A DNA stretch of 64,000 nucleotides. Origin: Streptomyces sp. NBC_01351 (GTDB lineage Bacteria; Actinomycetota; Actinomycetes; Streptomycetales; Streptomycetaceae). Positions 61,474 to 64,000 of the stretch are shown here, piece after piece. The number at the start of each line of letters is the position of its first letter. Position 1 is the first letter of the stretch. Under the pieces are notes generated by a model. That model was not told where the DNA came from. It saw nothing but the letters and a program-made list of their open reading frames with translations, and made no database searches. A program made the translations under genes and the position numbers. Where the stretch lies: contig NZ_CP108356.1 in the NCBI RefSeq assembly GCF_036237315.1, positions 7,817,501-7,881,500 of the forward strand, read 5' to 3'.

Positions 61474-61776
61474 CAGCGTTGTGCAGGCATCGCGGAGGTC
61501 GCTTCGTGCGGACGTCGAGCAGGGGCACCGAGACGCGCCGCGGCAGTGGTCGGAGGCGCGCCAGCCGCCTGCTGCCCGGCAGCGGCCAGCAGGCACTTCC
61601 TCTCCAAAGCGGACCGAAGTGCGTGATTCCGGCGCGTGCCTGTCGAGGGCCTCCGAAGCCCTCCTCCGCACCGCCGCCGGTCACCGACGGGGCGATCCGA
61701 TGATTTTCGCTCTATTGCTGCACGCGGGTTACTGGTGATCTTCCTCCGGTTTTTCCGTGCTTATGATTCCCGCGCT
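61474..61776. other. Intergenic region before the PobA-like gene
   Basis: 303 bp. The last 80 bp are clearly A/T-richer than the genome average. TATGAT at 61762-61767, with TGC just before it, is a good extended -10 candidate; it ends 9 nt before the ATG at 61777, so the transcript would be leaderless or nearly so. Confidence 0.5.
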
Positions 61777-62991
61777 ATGACAGAAAGTCAGAATTGTCGA
61801 GGCTTAAGCGCCTCGGCCGATGTGGTCGTGCTCGGCGCCGGCCCCGCCGGCCTGGTGCTCGCCAACCTCCTGCTCGCCGCCGGGATCGACTGCGTCGTTC
61901 TCGAACGCGCCGACCGCTCACACGTCCAGACCCGGGCTCGGGCCGGCTTCCTCGCGCCGAACACCGTACGGATCCTGGACCGCCACGGCCTCGCCGACGG
62001 GCTGCACCGGCACGGACGCACCCACGGTACGTGCGAGTTCCGTACCGGGGACGGCCGCTTCCGCCTCGACTACGGCTCACTCGGCCGGTGCGAGCGGCAC
62101 ACCGTCTACCCGCAGCAGAACCTGGTGACGGACCTCCTGACGCACTACCTCGACGCCGGTGGCAGGATCCACTTCGCGACCGAGGCACTGGCGGTCCATG
62201 ACGCCGACGGCGACCGGCCGTACGTCACCACCCAGGAGCCGGACGGCCGCCCCACCCGATGGGACGCCCGGTACGTCGCCGGCTGCGACGGCCGTCACGG
62301 AGCGTCCCGCCGCTCGCTACCGCCCGACGCGGTCCGCCACCACCACGACCACGGAGTGAGCTGGCTCGGCCTGCTCGCCGAAGCTCCGCCCAGCCTCGAC
62401 GCCGTCGGCTACGCCGTCCACGACCGGGGCTTCGCCGGCCACATGGCCCGCAGCCCGCAGGTCACGCGGTACTACCTCCAGTACCGGCGCGGTGCTCCCG
62501 CCGACGCCTGGTCCGAGGAGCGGATCTGGGACGAACTCGACCTGCGGATGCGCGCTGCGGAGCACGGTCCGCTGCGCAGGGGGCCGATCATCGAGCGCGG
62601 CGTCGTCGACCTTGCGTGCGACGTGGTCGAACCGCTGCGCCACGGCTCGCTCCTGCTCGCCGGCGACGCCGCGAGCCTGACCGCGCCGGCCGCCGCGAAG
62701 GGCGCGAACCTCGCCGTACTGGAGGCGGAGATCTTGGGCGGAGCCCTCGCCGAGACCCTCGCGGGAGGGGGCGGTACGGCCCTCGACCGCTACTCGGCGC
62801 AGGCCCTGGCGCACATCTGGCGCGCGCAGGAGTTCACCCAGTGGATGACCGGACTCCTGCACGAGATCCCGGCCCGGGACCAGTCAGACGGGTCGTTCTT
62901 CCAGGCTTCCCTGCGGCGTGCCCGCCTCGACTCCTTGCGTACCTCCCGAGCACACCAGGACTGGTTCGCCGAGAACTACGTCGGCATGTGA
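61777..62991 (+). CDS. 4-Hydroxybenzoate 3-monooxygenase-like flavoprotein (PobA family)
   Basis: 404 residues, FAD-dependent group A hydroxylase. FAD motifs: VVVLGAGPAGLVLANLL, VAGCDGRHG, LLLAGDAASLTAPAAAKG. By alignment to the Pseudomonas enzyme, the proton-relay Tyr201 and Tyr385 (here Y212 and Y401) and Tyr222 and Arg214 (here Y233 and R225) are kept. Ser212 is Met223, and PPTG before the conserved AKG is APAA. It may hydroxylate a 4-hydroxybenzoate-like substrate with altered carboxylate binding. Residue His49 in place of Tyr38 may affect NADPH/NADH choice. No clear ribosome site; near-leaderless promoter. Confidence 0.87.
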   Translation: MTESQNCRGLSASADVVVLGAGPAGLVLANLLLAAGIDCVVLERADRSHVQTRARAGFLAPNTVRILDRHGLADGLHRHGRTHGTCEFRTGDGRFRLDYGSLGRCERHTVYPQQNLVTDLLTHYLDAGGRIHFATEALAVHDADGDRPYVTTQEPDGRPTRWDARYVAGCDGRHGASRRSLPPDAVRHHHDHGVSWLGLLAEAPPSLDAVGYAVHDRGFAGHMARSPQVTRYYLQYRRGAPADAWSEERIWDELDLRMRAAEHGPLRRGPIIERGVVDLACDVVEPLRHGSLLLAGDAASLTAPAAAKGANLAVLEAEILGGALAETLAGGGGTALDRYSAQALAHIWRAQEFTQWMTGLLHEIPARDQSDGSFFQASLRRARLDSLRTSRAHQDWFAENYVGM

Positions 62992-63047
62992 CCACCGCTC
63001 TTCCCCGCACCGTCCCCCTCGCCCGACCACCGCACAACCGGTCCACC

Positions 63048-63128
63048 ATGCTCCGCTCCGCCAGAGCACCCGCCAGAGCACCCGCCAGAGCACCCGCCCC
63101 AGCAACGCCCGAGGAACCTCCGCGATGA
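63048..63128 (+). CDS. Possible 26-residue leader peptide, Arg/Ala/Pro repeat
   Basis: ATG 63048 to TGA 63126-63128, reading MLRSARAPARAPARAPAPATPEEPPR. The stop overlaps the ATG of the next gene (ATGA at 63125-63128), which could couple translation. Its RAPA motif comes from three tandem 12-bp copies (63060-63095). No good ribosome site; low confidence that it is expressed. Confidence 0.25.
   Translation: MLRSARAPARAPARAPAPATPEEPPR
63060..63095 (+). repeat. Three tandem copies of a 12-bp unit
   Basis: GCCAGAGCACCC repeated three times exactly in the gap between the PobA-like and methyltransferase genes. Confidence 0.6.
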
Positions 63129-64000
63129 CGACGACCCTCCCCGACGAAGCGACGCGCCCCGCCGGACCGCCGCTTCGAGGCGAAACGATGCTTCCCGACG
63201 ACACGGCCCGCCTGCGCGTGGCCGTTGCCTTCGTACGGGAACACGACAGCGCCACCCTGTTGCCCCTCCTGCTGCCCGGTCTGCGCGGCCCGGAACTGGA
63301 GTCCCTGGCCCCGCACTGCCGCTTCGCCCACGCTGGCCTGCTGCTCTTCCCCACCGACCCGCAGGACCTGCGCCGCCAACTCGCCGACTGCGGGCTCGCC
63401 GTCGACACTCCGTCCCAACCCAGCGTCGTCGTACGGGAACGGCTCGCCCGGCGCCACCGCCGTGACCTGGCAGAGCTCGACGTCCGGATCCTGCGCCCCC
63501 GCGTCCAGGGTCCGGCCGGAGAGCGCCGCGCGGTGGAGGTGTTCGCCCTCACGGTGCCCGAGCACTCGGACCTGGAAGCGATCGCCGCGCACGAACGTGC
63601 CCGGGGCCACGAGGCCCACCTGGCCCTCGAACTGGAGCACCCGGACCCACTGGTGCTGCGCGGCCTGTGCGCGGTGCTCGCCCGGCACGGCGCCCGCCCC
63701 GACGGCGGCGGGTACAACCCGCACGAGGACGGCACCGTCCTCTACTTCACCACCCCCGCGGCCGGGGCGTGCGGTTACCGCCGCCTGGAGCTCTACACGC
63801 CCGGCGACCACCGGGACGCCCTCGACGACCACCTCTGCCCGGACCCGCAGGAGCGCCCGGACGCGGGCCGGCCGGCCGAGACGCTCCTGCGCCTCCTCAC
63901 CGGAGCATGGACCACACAGGCACTCGCCGCGTTCGCACGCCTGGGCCTGCCCGACGCCATGGACCCGTACGCGGCCACCAGCACCCGGGAACTCGCCCGA
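63125..64000 (+). CDS. Methyltransferase with unusual N-terminal domain (truncated by window end)
   Basis: The first 292 codons are open to the window end. Residues about 25-245 form a domain I cannot name (RVAVAFVREHDSATLLPLLLPGLRG, LARRHRRDLAELDVRILRP, CAVLARHGARPDGGGYNPHEDGTVLYF, CGYRRLELYTPG). From about 255 the sequence LLRLLTGAWTTQALAAFARLGLPDAM is typical of the N-terminal dimerisation helices of class I SAM-dependent O-methyltransferases, so the catalytic part should lie beyond the window. Start ATG 63125 follows GAGGAACCTCCGCG. Downstream of the PobA-like hydroxylase, it suggests a hydroxylation-methylation step in secondary metabolism. Confidence 0.75.
   Translation, partial: MTTTLPDEATRPAGPPLRGETMLPDDTARLRVAVAFVREHDSATLLPLLLPGLRGPELESLAPHCRFAHAGLLLFPTDPQDLRRQLADCGLAVDTPSQPSVVVRERLARRHRRDLAELDVRILRPRVQGPAGERRAVEVFALTVPEHSDLEAIAAHERARGHEAHLALELEHPDPLVLRGLCAVLARHGARPDGGGYNPHEDGTVLYFTTPAAGACGYRRLELYTPGDHRDALDDHLCPDPQERPDAGRPAETLLRLLTGAWTTQALAAFARLGLPDAMDPYAATSTRELAR

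Noticed and set aside
1..64000. CRISPR arrays, tRNA or rRNA genes
   Set aside because: No regularly spaced repeats or cloverleaf/CCA-type sequences were found.

Overview
The window is a high-GC actinobacterial chromosome segment, almost certainly Streptomyces or a very close relative. The support is strong third-position G/C bias, many GTG starts, an AfsR/SARP-type regulator, five SpoIIE-type phosphatases, an ectABCD operon, a secreted YD-repeat protein and an intact IS630-family element. No rRNA, tRNA or CRISPR array was seen.

Layout. 0-3 kb: a minus-strand sugar ABC importer (ATPase, permease, start of the lipoprotein). 3-19 kb: a stress and signalling block with SpoIIE phosphatases, a STAS antagonist with an HTH regulator, CsbD, CBS-pair, PRC-barrel, SRPBCC and MscS proteins, and four sigma-B-like promoters (GNNT, 14-15 bp, GGGTAG or GGGTTA). 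19-27 kb: a CPBP protease, a membrane alpha/beta-hydrolase, ectABCD and a PLP-dependent decarboxylase. 27-35 kb: two more SpoIIE phosphatases, a TetR/aldo-keto reductase pair with mirrored operators, and the AfsR-like regulator. 35-45 kb: a WapA-like secreted system split over two genes, one with YD repeats and a 239-residue unassigned tail, the other with DNRLRE, FG-GAP and tectonin-like repeats. 45-57 kb: arylamine N-acetyltransferase, a lipoprotein, a rhodanese/arylsulfatase pair, a TetR/MDR dehydrogenase pair, SixA-like phosphatase, SnoaL-like protein and a double-RCK ion channel. Among these lie degraded genes: an FtsX remnant with an in-frame stop, an SLC13/antiporter mosaic with an apparent 1-nt deletion, and a LuxR-type response regulator with a stop in its HTH. 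58-64 kb: IS630 inserted on the stop codon of a MarR gene, three MarR-type operators, an extra enolase, then a PobA-like hydroxylase and a truncated methyltransferase gene that look like the edge of a biosynthetic cluster.

How it works together (inference): most of 3-33 kb reads as osmotic and general stress physiology. Phosphatases act on anti-sigma antagonists, sigma-B-like promoters drive small protective proteins, MscS handles hypo-osmotic shock, and ectoine and 5-hydroxyectoine handle hyper-osmotic stress. Several regulators appear to be transcribed leaderlessly (TANNNT then 6-7 nt then ATG) with operators over their own promoters.
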